Below, piece by piece: positions 12,781 through 23,522 of a stretch of 64,000 bases of DNA (the first letter of the stretch is position 1; every line of letters starts with the position of its first letter). The position numbers and the translations under genes were made by a program. The notes under the pieces are model-generated. The model saw nothing but the letters and a program-made list of their open reading frames with translations. It was not told the origin of the DNA and searched no databases. Origin of the DNA: Campylorhamphus procurvoides (taxonomy: Eukaryota > Chordata > Aves > Passeriformes > Dendrocolaptidae); NCBI GenBank assembly GCA_013396655.1, contig WBMV01002663.1, positions 96,416-160,415 of the forward strand, read 5' to 3'.

Positions 12781-13138
12781 TCATAGAATCACAGAATATC
12801 CCGAGCTGGAAGGGACCCACAAGGATCACCCAGTCCAACTCATGGCCCTGCACAGACACACCAACAATGCCACTCTGTCCCTGAGAGGATCATCCAAACA
12901 CTCCTGGAGCTCTGGAAGCCTTGGGGCTGTGCCCACTGCCGTGGGGAGCCTGGTCAGTGCCCAACCACCCTCTGCTGAGATCCAACCTGAGCCTGCCCTG
13001 ACACAGCTCCAGCCATTCCCTGTCTGAGTGCTGTCACTGCTCACACAGAGCAGAGATTGGAGCTGCCCCTCAGGAGGAGCTGCAGACCCCCATGAGCTCT
13101 GACCTCAGTCTCTTCCAGACGAATAAACCTTGTGCTCC
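12781..13138 (-). mobile_element. CR1 copy, type C
   Basis: It starts TCATAGAATCACAGAATATC, followed by GAGCTGGAAGGGACCCACAAG, CTGGCCCTGCACAGACACAC and CCTTGGGGCTGTGCCCACTG. The tract then reads GATCCAACCTGAGCCTGCCC, as in the better-preserved copy at 19756-20757. It is truncated within the region upstream of the 3' end. Confidence 0.92.
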
Positions 13139-15136
13139 CTCATGCTGGTCCCAAGCTCTATATAAGCAGAACCAAACACCCAGACAAGGAAGGACCCGCA
13201 GCTGGGATGCTCACTTGTGCTGGGGCAGATCCAGGGAAAATCCTCCATGGCTTGGTGAGGCAAAGCCTTTGCCTGTGTAAGAAACTTTTGTCTCATGGAG
13301 CTTTTGGAAAGCCAAGCCTCCCTTGGTCTGTCAACGGGACAGGAAGAAATAGGGCAGAAAGAAAAGGAATCCAGTGCATCAGAGTCTGGCAGTGTCCCCA
13401 GCAGCAGAGCCCACATGGGGCAAGTGGAAATCAGCTCCATTGCAGAGCAAGAGTCCCCTGAGACCCCAGACCTGCCTCCTTCTTCTGCCCAACATGCCCT
13501 TTGTCACTGGTGTAGATTAAATAGGTGCCTGATCCAGCCTCATTAAGATAGAACCGAGGACTGGGCAGAGCTGGCTGACAGGAGGAGGACAGGCACAGGG
13601 AACCCTGTCCTGGAGAAGGACATCTTGGGCTTTGGATCCTGAGGAACAGGATCCACCCAAGGGCACTGCTACTGCTGTCCCACTGCCCCATGGCTCTGCA
13701 CGGACAGGGCTGTGGAGCCGAGGGGCTGGGTGGGACAGAGCATCCCCCTCCTGCGCTGGCTGCTTACACAGCCCAGTTTCTGTCTGCAGGCTCTTCAGAT
13801 AGTTCTAATGCCCCCAGCCCATAAAGAGGGGATGGTTTCATTTCTGAAAACTGACTTTTCCTCAGTTTTGAGGAAAAATATTTGATTTTCTCTAAAAATA
13901 TGCAGTCCTCTGTTACCCAGAGCCAGACACTTTCACTGAAAAATTAACACTGCTTCTGAATTATTTTTGTGCTTGTCTCTTTGGAAGAAGGTGGGAGAAG
14001 GAAGGAAGGGAACTGTATCATTGGAAAAAAAATGGGAAAATGTCAATGCAAACAATATTTCACACAGAAATGCCTGGTTTGATTGAAAATCCATTTTCTC
14101 ACAAAATGAATTTTTCATGAAAACTATGTCAGAGCCAAATCCAAACAGGGACAACCTGGAGTGGAGACAAGTCACCTGGTTCCTCTGATTTATGCCAAGC
14201 TGCCTGGAAGCAGGAACTGGTGGCAGCTGCCCTGACCTGTCAGGTGCAGAAAAAGTGGTTGAAGTCCCCATTCCCAAGGAAAAGAAAGGGACAGTGAGGA
14301 TTTGGATTTTGCTGAGGTTCTTCCCAGCACCTTGGCATCAGCTGCTGGCTGCACTGATGTCTCCCTAAGCAAACCATCTTCTCCCCTCACATTTCTGGGA
14401 GCCTGAGAGTGAGGCAGGATGAGGGCAATGAAATGCAAGGTCTATTCGAGGGAGATCTGCTCTGCTCCAAAACCCAGCTGACACAGCTCACAGCAGGACT
14501 AGTAAGGCACTGCCCTGCACCACACAGTCCTCAGGAGTTCCCCACTGTTCTTCAGGGGGCTCCAGGAGAGATGGGAAATGTGGCACCCCCAAAATAATCA
14601 GGCTCCACGTGGATGCAGAGCAACTCATCTGAGGTTCATCCCTTTCCCAATGCACCCATCGCTCTGGGAATGGAAAAAGCTCAGGGCCTCAGGGCAGCAG
14701 CAGCAGCAGCAGCAGCATGTGGGCACATGTCACCCTGCCAATGCCTGCAGAGATGTTCAATCAAAGCAGGATGAGCAACCAGCCCTGCAGGTCACTGGGG
14801 ATATTCTGGCATCAGCCCTGCGCTGGAAGCAGGACAGTGCTGGACAGAGTACCCAGATCACCACTTCTCAGACAACCTTCCCTCAGGGGTTTGCCCACAG
14901 CTGCTGGTGTGTTAGAAGCCATCACTCATTGCAGGCTGGTGCTCACATCCATTACCAGGTCACAGGTTGGTGCTTTGGAGGTACAGGGTCTGCCCTGCAC
15001 CTTGCACAGGTGCCTCTATGGCAGGGATAGAGCCAGGGAAGAGCACACACCTCCCAGCACTCCAAGCATGGTCACTGGAGCTGCTGATCACATGCAGAAC
15101 AAGGAATGAAGACCTTTAGATACTGCTGAGGCATTT
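13139..15136. other. Unique DNA, AT-rich in the middle
   Basis: No gene was recognised. 13.83-14.15 kb is AT-rich with repeated A runs. A short CAG microsatellite lies within this interval and is listed separately. Open frames here are short and overlap on both strands. Confidence 0.45.
14695..14715 (+). repeat. (CAG)7 microsatellite
   Basis: Seven perfect CAG units. In one forward frame they would encode a short glutamine run inside a 150-codon open frame, but that frame has no other support. Confidence 0.95.
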
Positions 15137-15614
15137 CAAGTCCTGTGTCCAGTTCTGACCCCCTCACTACAAGAAGGACATTGAGGGGCTGGAGAATCTC
15201 CAGAGAAGGGGAAGGGGCTGGAGCAGCAGGAGTGGTTGAGGAAGCAGGGGGGACTCAGACTGGAGAAAAGGAGGCTCAGCGGGGACTTTCTTTGTCTCTC
15301 CAACTCCCTGACAGGAGGGGGGAACCAGGGCGAGGTCGGGCTCTGCTCCCAGGGCACAGGGACAGGAGGACAGGGAACGGCCTCAGGTTGTGTCAGTGGA
15401 GGTTCAGATTGGACAACAGGAGGAATTTCTTCACTGAAAGGACTGTCAGACATTGGAAGGGGCTGCTGAGGAAGGTGGTGGAGTCCCTATCCCTGGAGGT
15501 GTTCAAGAATGTGGCACAATTCTCTGGGCTGGGTGACAAGGTGGTGATTGGTCACAAGTTGGACTCAGTGATCTTTGAGGTCTTTTCCACCCTCAACGAT
15601 TCTGGGATTCTGTG
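15137..15614 (+). mobile_element. CR1 copy, type B, ~480 bp
   Basis: It runs from CAAGTCCTGTGTCCAG through ACTACAAGAAGGACATTGAGG, CCAACTCCCTGACAGGAGG and GGAGGAATTTCTTCACTGA. It continues through CCCTGGAGGTGTTCAAGAA to the tail GATTCTGGGATTCTGTGA. This is the plus-strand counterpart of the element at 11350-11875. Confidence 0.93.
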
Positions 15615-16089
15615 ACCAAGAACTACGTCCGAGAAAGATGTTCTGGCCACAACCCTCTCCCTGGTGATCAGCTCCCATGCACTGGTCACTCACTGCACCT
15701 CCATCCATACCACAAGAACCATCTATTGGTTATCCCCTGCTCCTCTAAGCAAAGGTTTGGATGCAGGTCTCTGCACTGCCCTTCATGTGCCACAGTCAGC
15801 AGCTCTGGGAACACATCAGCTCCAGCCACCCTTCCAGCTGCCCTTGCCCTTGCAGTTGTGCTGAGAGCTGAGAGCTCCCCTGTGCCAGCAGGACACGTCC
15901 CTGCACACAGAGAGCACAAAGGGGCCAGGGGCTTCTCCCCAGGACATGTCGAGCCCCAGAGATGCTACAAGAGTGAAGAAACATACCCTGTGCCTATTGC
16001 AGAGCCAGAATGTGCCAGACAGATCTGCTTCTTTGCCCTGGAACTGGGTAGAGAGACTCCTGACTCAGTGCAGCTTTGGTCCAGTGAAC

Positions 16090-16365
16090 CACAGAATCAT
16101 GGAATGGTTTGGGTTGGAAGGGACCTTAAAGGTCATCTTGTTCCACCCCCTGCCATGGGCAGGGACACCTTCCACCAGCCCAGGTTGCTCCAAACCCCGT
16201 CCAACCTGGCCTTGGGCACTTCCAGGGATGGGGCAGCCCCAGCTTCTCTGTCCAACCTGTGCCAGGGCCTGCCCACTCTCTCAGGGAAAGGTTTCTTTCT
16301 AACACCTAATCCAAATCTACGCTCTCCCAGTTTAAAGCCATTTCCCCTGGTCTGTCACTCCAGGA
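16090..16365 (-). mobile_element. CR1 copy, type A
   Basis: ACAGAATCATGGAATGGTTT is followed by GGGTTGGAAGGGACCTTAAAG, CCCCTGCCATGGGCAGGGAC, and CAACACCTAATCCAAATCT-like sequence up to GTCTGTCACTCCAGG. It is truncated at its 5' side. Confidence 0.95.
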
Positions 16366-17868
16366 CATCCTTCAGAGTTGATGGCCATGTTTCTTGGGGA
16401 CCACTGAGCCCTTTGAGGGGCTGCACTGGAAGCTCTTTGTGCAGCACAGCTGGTGAGTCTATTCCGTCCTCCTCCTTCTCCATGTGAGAGACCAGGAGGA
16501 TCTGTGCCAGCTCCTTGGGTGAGGACAGACTTATTTTGTGGTTCTCTTTTGGGCAGCTTGGCCAGGTGGAGAGAGAAAGATGCATCTGACCTTGAGTGGG
16601 GATCAGAGGTTGGTGCAACTTGCTCTGTTTGCCACGGCCCAGGCAAAGGGCCAATTATTTTCTGCCTCAGCACTGGAGACAGACAACAGCGTCTTAAAAC
16701 AGGATTCTCTCATCAATCATTTATTGGATTTATGCAGCTTCACATAGGAACTTGATTTATATTTCCTCTCAATTTACTGCATTTGAATTGTTTGCAAACA
16801 GGCACGTGAATCATCGGCTGGAGAAGAAAAAAAGCTATTTTCAAGCTTCATTTAGGCCTTTTGAAGCATTAATTTTTAGTTGCAAAGGCTATTTTTTGCT
16901 AAATTGGTTTTTAGATCTTGTCTTCCTTGTGCTTGGTTATAAATTTACTGCTACTGGAGCAAAAATGATCAGAATTGGATTTTTTTCAGCCCTTTGAGGC
17001 AGGTGCAAGGGTCCCATTCTGTGCTGGGTTGCGGCACCAGAGAAGATAATTTGGCTTTTGCTGTTGAGACAGAAATACTCAACCTCCCTCCAGCACAATT
17101 TATCACAAGATCTTGAGGACAAACCCAAGCCCTGTGCACACCCTCATGTCTTTCTCTGGTATCAGGGTTGGATGTTTCCTTCAAGACAATTCTGAATCCT
17201 TAAGCTACATTCCGAGGGCACCTCTGGTCTTGGAAAATCACCTTTGAATCAAGCAAAGGAAAAGCCTTCAGCTCAGCTCTTTTAAAGGTGAACTCGTTTC
17301 AGGGCCACAGCATCCCAGCAGCATGTGTGGGTGGTTGGTGGATGATGTTTTATTTAAACTCAAAGGCATGAGATTCCAGCTCAGTTCAAACAAATCCTTC
17401 GGTGGGAAAATATGCACATATTTTTGACACAAATCTGTCTGCAGCTCCATTAATTCTCTGCCAAAGTGCTTTACCTGCTGGAGCAGATGATAATTCAGCA
17501 ATGTAAACAGAGCCTTTTAATTTCATTTTGGGATCACGAAGGGAAACAAACTGATTAACAAAAGCAGGGTAAACAATGGTTCTGTCTCCTCCTGTTAGGA
17601 TTAATATTCGCTTGGTATTGAGGCTGCTCTGCTGGGAGCCGGTGCCAGCACAGCCCTCCGGGGGCCGGGCCCTGCACTGAGCCAGCCATGGCCAAGGGCA
17701 CGGGTCAGGCCAGCAGGATGGACTTTGCTGTGTGAACGCAGGGAGAGGGTCTTCTCCACACTGAAAACCAACAGCAGAGAGGGGAATGCACCCCCGTGGC
17801 TTCTGCAGTGCTCCAGGGAGCTCTTTTTCCTGCTGTCAGGGCTGCCCCACCATCCGCAGGGTCCACAC
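16366..17868. other. Unique DNA with an AT-rich core
   Basis: 16.69-17.0 kb is AT-rich single-copy-looking sequence with several TTTAT/ATTTA and AATTTACTG elements; it is bounded by ordinary GC. No coding potential is visible. It is a candidate regulatory block, by inference from composition only. Confidence 0.3.
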
Positions 17869-18192
17869 CATGGAATCATCACAGTCTGGTTTGGGTTAGA
17901 AGGGGCATGATGGACCATGTCATTCCACTCCCTGCCATGGACAGGGACACCTTCCACTATCCCACGTTGCTCCAAGCCCCATCCAACCTGGCCTTGGACA
18001 TTTCCACGGATGGGGCAGCCACAGCTTCTCTGTCCAGCCTGTGCCAGGGCCTCACCACCCTCACAAGAAGGAATTTCTTCCCAATATCCCATCTAACCCT
18101 GCCCTCTGGCAGTGGGAAGCCATTCCCCCTTGTCCTGTCACTCCAGGTCCTTGTCCCAAGTCCCTCTCCAGCTCTCTTGGAGCCCCTCTAGG
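17869..18192 (-). mobile_element. CR1 copy, type A
   Basis: CATGGAATCATCACAGTCTGG then TTTGGGTTAGAAGGGGC, CCCTGCCATGGACAGGGACAC, CCCTGCCCTCTGGCAGTGG and CTCTCCAGCTCTCTTGGAGC. A CTCF-like motif on the minus strand includes 18099-18109. Confidence 0.94.
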
Positions 18193-18269
18193 CAGCAGAA
18201 AACCACGTCCTTATACACCCAGCACTAAGATGGCAAGGGAGGAACTCCAAGGAGGGACATGAAACTACA

Positions 18270-18370
18270 TGGTGGGATTGTTGGGGTGTCCTGTGCAGGG
18301 CCAGGAGTTGAACCCAATGATTGTAATAGGTCACTCGCAACTCCAGATATTCTATGATTCCATGATTCTA
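18270..18370 (+). mobile_element. CR1 3' end, type C
   Basis: TGGTGGGATTGTTGGGGTGTC, GGCCAGGAGTTGAACCCAATG and the tail ATTCTATGATTCCATGATTCT mark the 3' hundred bases of a type C CR1. Only 78 bases separate it from the opposite-strand CR1 on its left. Confidence 0.9.
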
Positions 18371-19547
18371 CTTGGTAAGTTAGCCTTCAGGCATCCTGAA
18401 ACAGTTTTGCTCAAGGGCAAGGGCAAGAGATAAACCTCCACACCCCAGTCCCCAAAAGCAGCCCAGGATGCTCTGTAAAGCTCCTGTGGTGCAGGAAACA
18501 GGGAGTGCTTGGGATGTGATGCAGCACGTCCCAGTGTGTCAGGAACCAGCTGGAAATGTGTTCAGTGCAAGCACGGGGGAGTGACAAAATGTCATCCCAG
18601 CTTGGGCAAGGGCAGAGGGAGATGTTCAGAGCTCCTGTTCAGGACACCACCCACACTGCAAGGCCATGACCTGCACCCACCACTCACAGAGGAGCTGACT
18701 CTGCCCAGGCATGGCAGGGCACAGAGTGGGGCTGGGGGCAGGGCACAGCTGCTCCTTCTCCACAACACCTGAAGCAACAGATGCATGTTTAAGCAATAAA
18801 AGACAGGAAGATGTGGCTCCTGTCTGCAGAAGAACTCCATCACATCCAGCTGGCTGGAAGGTGATCCATGTTGAGATGCACACAGGGGTGGCAGATGGCT
18901 TGTGAAGAAGGGAAAGAACTGAAGGACAAGCTACAGAGATGACGCTCAAGCCACAGGCTGAATTAAATCTTGATGATCTGGTTTGTGCTCCAGCTGCCAG
19001 AGAAGAGAAACCCAGAAGGCAGCAAAGTTTTGGTGCTACAAACACAGTTTTTGCTTGATTTTTATGTTAAATACAGCAGCTGCTGTTTTACTCTTTGCTG
19101 TGGACAACAACAGGCTGGACCTCTGCAAGGACTGGCACATGTAGGTCTCTACGACATAGCAGATGAGCAGCTTTTAACACAACTATCAATCCACTGTAAG
19201 TGATGAGCACCACAACAGAAGAGGTGGTTTGCAAAATGCAAACACTTCCATCTCCATTGGTAAGTGATCCGTTGGGAAGCCCTGAAAGAAGTGTTTGTGC
19301 TGAGAGCAGGAGGTGAAAGGATGGCCCAGCACCCACACCAGGCTTTGCTGGTCCTGGGGTTAAGAAGGCAATATCTGGATTAAGAACTCACTGAGATAAC
19401 TTACACAGATATCCTAAAGCTCATGACACTTGGGATCCAAGTAACAGATTTCACTGGCTGTGGCAGACGAGTTACCTCATCCTGGGGAACTCCAAGGTGT
19501 TGGAGATGTTAAGTCAGAAACCTCAGAGAGATCAGCATGACAGCTTG
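18371..19547. other. Unique DNA, nothing recognised
   Basis: Moderate GC with short open frames on both strands. No repeat family or RNA gene is seen. Confidence 0.4.
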
Positions 19548-19755
19548 ATGCTCCCAGGGCTGGAGCCCCTCTGCTCTGGAGACAGGCTGGAAGAGCTGGG
19601 GATGTTCAGTCTGGAGAAGGAGAGGTCTCAGGGAGAGCTTAGAGCCCTTTCCAGTGCCTAAAGGGCCTCCAAGACTTGAAGAGGGACATGGGACAAGGGT
19701 CTGGAGAGACAGGACAAGAGGGAATAGCTTCCCACTGCTGGAGGGCAAGGTTAGA
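19548..19755 (+). mobile_element. Left half of a CR1 split by another CR1
   Basis: ATGCTCCCAGGGCTGGAGCCC through CTGGGGATGTTCAGTCTGG to CCCACTGCTGGAGGGCAAGG and GGTTAGA. It stops where a minus-strand CR1 begins and resumes at 20758. The duplicated GGTTAGA (19749-19755 and 20758-20764) marks the insertion. Confidence 0.9.
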
Positions 19756-20757
19756 ATCATAGAATAGAATCACTGAATATAATGAGTTGGAAGGGACCCA
19801 CAAGGATCATTGAGTCCAACTCCTGGCCCTGCACAGACATTTCAGTAGGCCCATCTTGTCCCTCAGAGTGTTGAGCTGGAGCTCTGGAAGCCTTGGGGCT
19901 GTGCCCACTGCCCTGGGGAGCCTGGTCAGTGCCCACCACCCTCTGGGGGAAGAGCCTTTCCCTGAGATCCAACCTGAGCCTGCCCTGACACAACTCCAGC
20001 CCTTCCCTTGGGTCCTGTCACTGGTTCTGAGAGTGAAGAGATTGGAACCAGGTTCTCTGCTGACCCTCAGGGAGGAAGGATATTGAAGACCCCAGTGAGG
20101 TCTCTTCTCAGTCTCCTCTTCTCCAGCTGAACACCCCAAGTGCTCTCAGCTGCTCCTCACACGCTTCCCCTCCAGGCCCTGAACCATCTCTGTTGCCTCC
20201 TTTGGACACTCTGCAATGGCTCAATCTCTCCCTTCCATTGTGTCCCCCCAACCTGCCCCACTGCTGCAGGTGAGGCTGCCCCAGTGCAGAGCAGAGCGGG
20301 ACAATCCCCTCCCTCCCCTGATGCCTCCCAGGACAGAGATGTCCCTCCTGGCTACAGGGCACTACTGACTCATGGTCAACTGGCCACTGACCAGGACATC
20401 CCAGGGGCAGAATTGGCCCTTTTCCTCGTTAAACTTCCCATGGTTGGTGATTCCCAGCCCTCTGACCTGTCCAGGTCTCTCTGCAGGGCCTCCCTGTCCT
20501 CAAGGAACTCAATAGCTCCTCCCAGTTTACTATCATCAACAAACTTACTTATATGCATTTGAGTCCTGTGTTCAAGTCATTTATGAAGATGTTGATGAGC
20601 ACTGGGCTGAGGATGGAACCCCACCAGCCGTGTGGAACCCCACTGGTGACCAGTTCCAGCCTGATGTCACCCCAGTCGCTGTCACCCTTTGTGCCCAACC
20701 TGTGATACAATTGAGCATCCATCCCATCACACCGTTATCCAGCTGTGGGCTAAATAG
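19756..20757 (-). mobile_element. CR1, type C, ~1.0 kb, nested, with RT remnant
   Basis: This is the longest CR1 copy in the window. From its 3' end it reads ATCATAGAATAGAATCACTG, then AGTTGGAAGGGACCCACAAG, then the long 3' region shared with 12781-13138. Further in it enters the 3' part of the ORF2 reverse transcriptase. It interrupts a plus-strand CR1 with a 7-bp flanking duplication (GGTTAGA), so it inserted later. Confidence 0.92.
20376..20757 (-). pseudogene. CR1 ORF2 reverse-transcriptase remnant
   Basis: CR1 ORF2 encodes an endonuclease and reverse transcriptase that copies the element RNA into DNA at the nicked target. Here only the C-terminal side of the RT domain is present. The minus strand encodes PVLINIFIND (INIFIND at 20576-20596) and, one frame over, SKFVDDSKLGG, with the catalytic FVDD at 20532-20543; the usual CR1 motif is FADD. 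The two motifs are out of frame and a stop lies between them, so a frameshift has destroyed the gene. After FVDD the frame stays open for about 50 codons with the CR1-like string REALQRDLDR. The 5' RT motifs, endonuclease and ORF1 are absent. It is a dead fragment, not a cellular gene. Confidence 0.85.
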
Positions 20758-20986
20758 GGTTAGATGGGATATGGGGAAGGAATTCTCGTCTGTGAGGGTG
20801 GGCAGGCCCTGGCACAGGGTGCCCAGAGAAGCTGTGGCTGCCCCATCTCTGGAAGTGTCCAAGGCCAGGTTGGACGGGGCTTGGAGCAACCTCGGCTAGT
20901 GGAAGGTGTCCCTGCCTATGGCAGGGGGGGTGGAATGAGATGATCAGTAAGGTTCCTCCCACCCAAACCATTCCCTGATCCTATGA
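20758..20986 (+). mobile_element. Right half of the split CR1, type A
   Basis: GGTTAGATGGGATATGGGGAAGG continues exactly where the segment ending at 19755 broke off. It passes through CCCAGAGAAGCTGTGGCTGCC and CTGGAAGTGTCCAAGGCC to the tail ATTCCCTGATCCTATGA. With the left half it makes one type A CR1 of about 430 bp. Confidence 0.92.
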
Positions 20987-21699
20987 CATCCGGCTCAGGC
21001 TGTGGCACATCAACATCAGGGGGAGAAATGCCATTCCTGTGGGAGGGACTAACAAAAGGGATGAAGGAAATTCATGGACAGTGGTGAGGTAGAGAGCTCT
21101 GAGGCAACATCGAGCTCTGCAAGGATACCATGATAAATAAGGGTTCCAAGAAGTAATTTAGAAATTGTGTAATAACAAAGTAACCACCTATGTGCGAGTT
21201 TCCTGCACCTTAATTTGTATTTCGAGGTTGTCATAAATATTAAATAAACAATTTTTTCTGAAATGCTCTTAGTACAAGTTCTTCATGAAGGAGTGAAAAG
21301 GTTCTTGTTGTAAGGCGAGGAGAAAAACTGAGCTGAAAAGGAACAGAGACGCCAAGGACCTCCTGTTTTGTGTGATCTGCAAAATGCTACATGTTCTTAC
21401 AGCTGCAGTTCAACCACCTCTTAAAAGAAAAGGTAAACAGGCAGAAAATCAGCATTCAAGGGTCCTATTTTATCAAAGGATTTTCTCTCAAATCTACATA
21501 AGAGCATTTCATTTGTGGACCCTCAGATGCTCAAAAGTAGAAAGACACCAATGGAAAGAAGGGCCAACAGCAGGAGAATAAAAAGATCCTTGAGATGGTG
21601 TCTGTGAGGTGGATGGATACGACTCCTGAGTTCCCAGGTGATCTTTGAGTCCTGCACATGAACTCTGAGTTTCCCCCTGCCAAGGGCATGCAAGAGAAG
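20987..21699. other. Unique DNA, AT-rich
   Basis: Contains an AT-rich stretch near 21150-21300 (TAAATATTAAATAAACAATTTTTT). No gene, repeat family or RNA gene was recognised. Confidence 0.4.
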
Positions 21700-22106
21700 T
21701 CATAGAGACATAGAATGGTTTGGGTTGGGAGGGACCTTAAACCTCATCCAGTCCCTCTCCCTGCCGTGGGCAGGGGCACCTTACACCAGCCCAGGGTGCT
21801 CCAAGCCCTGTCCAACCTGGCCTTGGACACTCCCAGGGATCCAGGGGCAGCCACAGCTTCTCTGCCCAACCTGTTCCAGGGCCTGCCCACCCTCACAGCC
21901 AAGAATTCCTTCCCAATATCCCATCTAACCCTGCCCTCTGGCAGTGGGAAGCCATTCCCCGTTATCCTGTCCCTTCAGACCCTTGTCCCACTTCCCTCTC
22001 CAGCTCTTCTGGAGCCCCTTTAGTCACTGGAAGGGGCTCTCAGATCTCCCCAGAGCTTTCTCTTCTCAAGACTGGACCCCAGCCCTCCCAGCCTGTCCTC
22101 AGAGAA
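21700..22106 (-). mobile_element. CR1 copy, type A, ~405 bp
   Basis: TCATAGAGACATAGAATGGTT, GGGTTGGGAGGGACCTTAAAC, ACACCAGCCCAGGGTGCTCC, CTAACCCTGCCCTCTGGCAG and CCCAGCCTGTCCTCAGAG follow the CR1 order. A CTCF-like motif includes 21931-21941 (minus strand). Confidence 0.95.
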
Positions 22107-22381
22107 GGGTCCATCAGCCCAAATGGGCCCCTGGTGTCTCCACACTCATTTTGTTGAGGAGGACGGAGTGGAAGGGATGGTGATGGTGGAGCAGAGAACA
22201 AAGGGAGTCATCCAGACATTGCTGGGAGTGGAACTGGGCTGGCTGGTTGGCTTTACCAACCTGTTACACTGTCAACTTCTGTCAGCAGGTGTAGAAAGGC
22301 TGTCAGGAGGATCCCTTTGACCTTGGCAAAATCCGCTACACTTAACTTCCATTCCTTTAACCACACCAAGAGGTTGGTGTG

Positions 22382-22410
22382 ATCTCTGTGCCAAGATCGC
22401 ACACAGAGAT
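22382..22410. repeat. 9-bp perfect inverted repeat
   Basis: ATCTCTGTG at 22382-22390 pairs with CACAGAGAT at 22402-22410, leaving an 11-base loop. The right arm ends at the boundary of the LTR described next. This could be chance or a trace of the insertion site. Confidence 0.6.
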
Positions 22411-22542
22411 GTTGTGGTTAAACCCCAATCAAGTAAGTGTCTCTCTTGCCCACCAGTGGGATAGGAAGGAGAACCAGAAAAGGAAAAAATAAAATAACCC
22501 CCTCCCAAAGAACCCCAAGAAAAACAAATGATGCACAATATG
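22410..22542 (-). mobile_element. 3' part of an old avian LTR
   Basis: The segment starts TGTTGTGGTTAAACCCCAAT. It continues with CCAGTGGGATAGGAAGGAG and an A-rich stretch, and then is cut by a CR1. This matches the 3' end of a common avian ERVL-type LTR as I recall it (…GGGGTTAAACCACAACA on the sense strand). It pairs with the segment at 22721-22979. No coding sequence is present. Confidence 0.75.
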
Positions 22543-22720
22543 TAGAATCACAGAATCATTAAGGTTGGAAACCTTAACCCTGGAAATGACCTTCAAGAAC
22601 ATCAAGTGTAACCATTAACCTTATCAACGTAACATTGCCAAGGTCACCACCAAACCACATCCCTAATCACCACATCCACACATGGACTACATGCAGGGAT
22701 GGTGATCTCACCATTCCCCC
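22543..22720 (-). mobile_element. CR1 fragment, type B, inside the LTR
   Basis: TAGAATCACAGAATCATTAAG, GGTTGGAAACCTTAACCCTGG, TTGCCAAGGTCACCACCAAACC and CACATCCACACATGG are the 3' part of a type B CR1. The LTR sequence lies on both sides, so the CR1 is the younger insertion. Confidence 0.85.
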
Positions 22721-22979
22721 CAGTTTATACACTGAGCAGGACACTCTCTGGTGTGGAACATCTTCTGCCCAGTTCAGGTCAGCTCTCCTGGCTATGATTC
22801 CTCCCATCTCTTTGTGCAGCGCCCCTGTCAGAACCTGGGACACTGAAATTTGGAGTAAGCATAGCTTGGCCCCAACCAAAACATCTCTGTCTTATCAATG
22901 TTCTTCTCACACTAAATCCCAAACACAGCCCTGGATTACCTTCTAGGAAGAATTAATTCTAGCCCAGCCAAAACCAGGA
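22721..22979 (-). mobile_element. 5' part of the old avian LTR
   Basis: AGTTTATACACTGAGCAGGAC (a decayed TATA region, read on the minus strand), then CTCTGGTGTGGAAC, CAGCTCTCCTGGCTATG and CCATCTCTTTGTGCA. The segment then reads ACATCTCTGTCTTATCAATG and ends CTAGCCCAGCCAAAACCAG. This order matches the U3 side of the same ERVL-type LTR. The internal viral region and a second LTR are absent, so it is a solo LTR. No target duplication could be found. Confidence 0.75.
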
Positions 22980-23345
22980 CCGCAGGAGAGCAGTGGGAGC
23001 ATCTTGCTAAAGGTGCCAGATAGTTCAGCCAGAGCAGCTCCAATCCCAGCACAGACGAAGAGAGGATGGAAAGCTGGGACAGACACTTGTCACCATCCTG
23101 CAATTTTGGACTGGTAACATCAGATGTCCTGAACACAAACATCCCTGGGAGGTGACAGCCAGGCCCTGGCTCAGAGTGAGCTGGGGAAGGTGAATCACTG
23201 TTCTCATCCCAATGCCAGCAAAGCCTCCATGTGACAGACCAGAGCACAGGGAACTGGGAGAGGTATTCTTTGGGAGCTTTCATTCAAAAATAATTCCTAC
23301 TGTTTATGATTTATGATACTTATATTTGTCAAGTGATCTATATGA

Positions 23346-23522
23346 CTGGCACAGCTTGGGCAGAGAAGCTGTGGCTGCCCCTGGATCCCTGGAAGTGTCC
23401 AAGGCCAGGTTGGATGGGGCTTGGAGCAACGTGGGATAGTGGAAGGTGTCCCTGCCCATGTCAGGGGGAGGGACTGGATGAGCTTTAAGGTCCCTTCCAA
23501 CCCAAACCATTCCATGATTCTA
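23346..23522 (+). mobile_element. CR1 3' end, type A
   Basis: GGCACAGCTTGGGCAGAGAAGC through CCTGGAAGTGTCCAAGGCC and GGAAGGTGTCCCTGCCCATG to ACCATTCCATGATTCTA. The copy is 5' truncated. Confidence 0.94.

Noticed and set aside
15612..16487. 291-codon forward open frame
   Set aside because: Its second half is antisense to a type A CR1 and its first half has no domain. It is a composite of repeat and chance.
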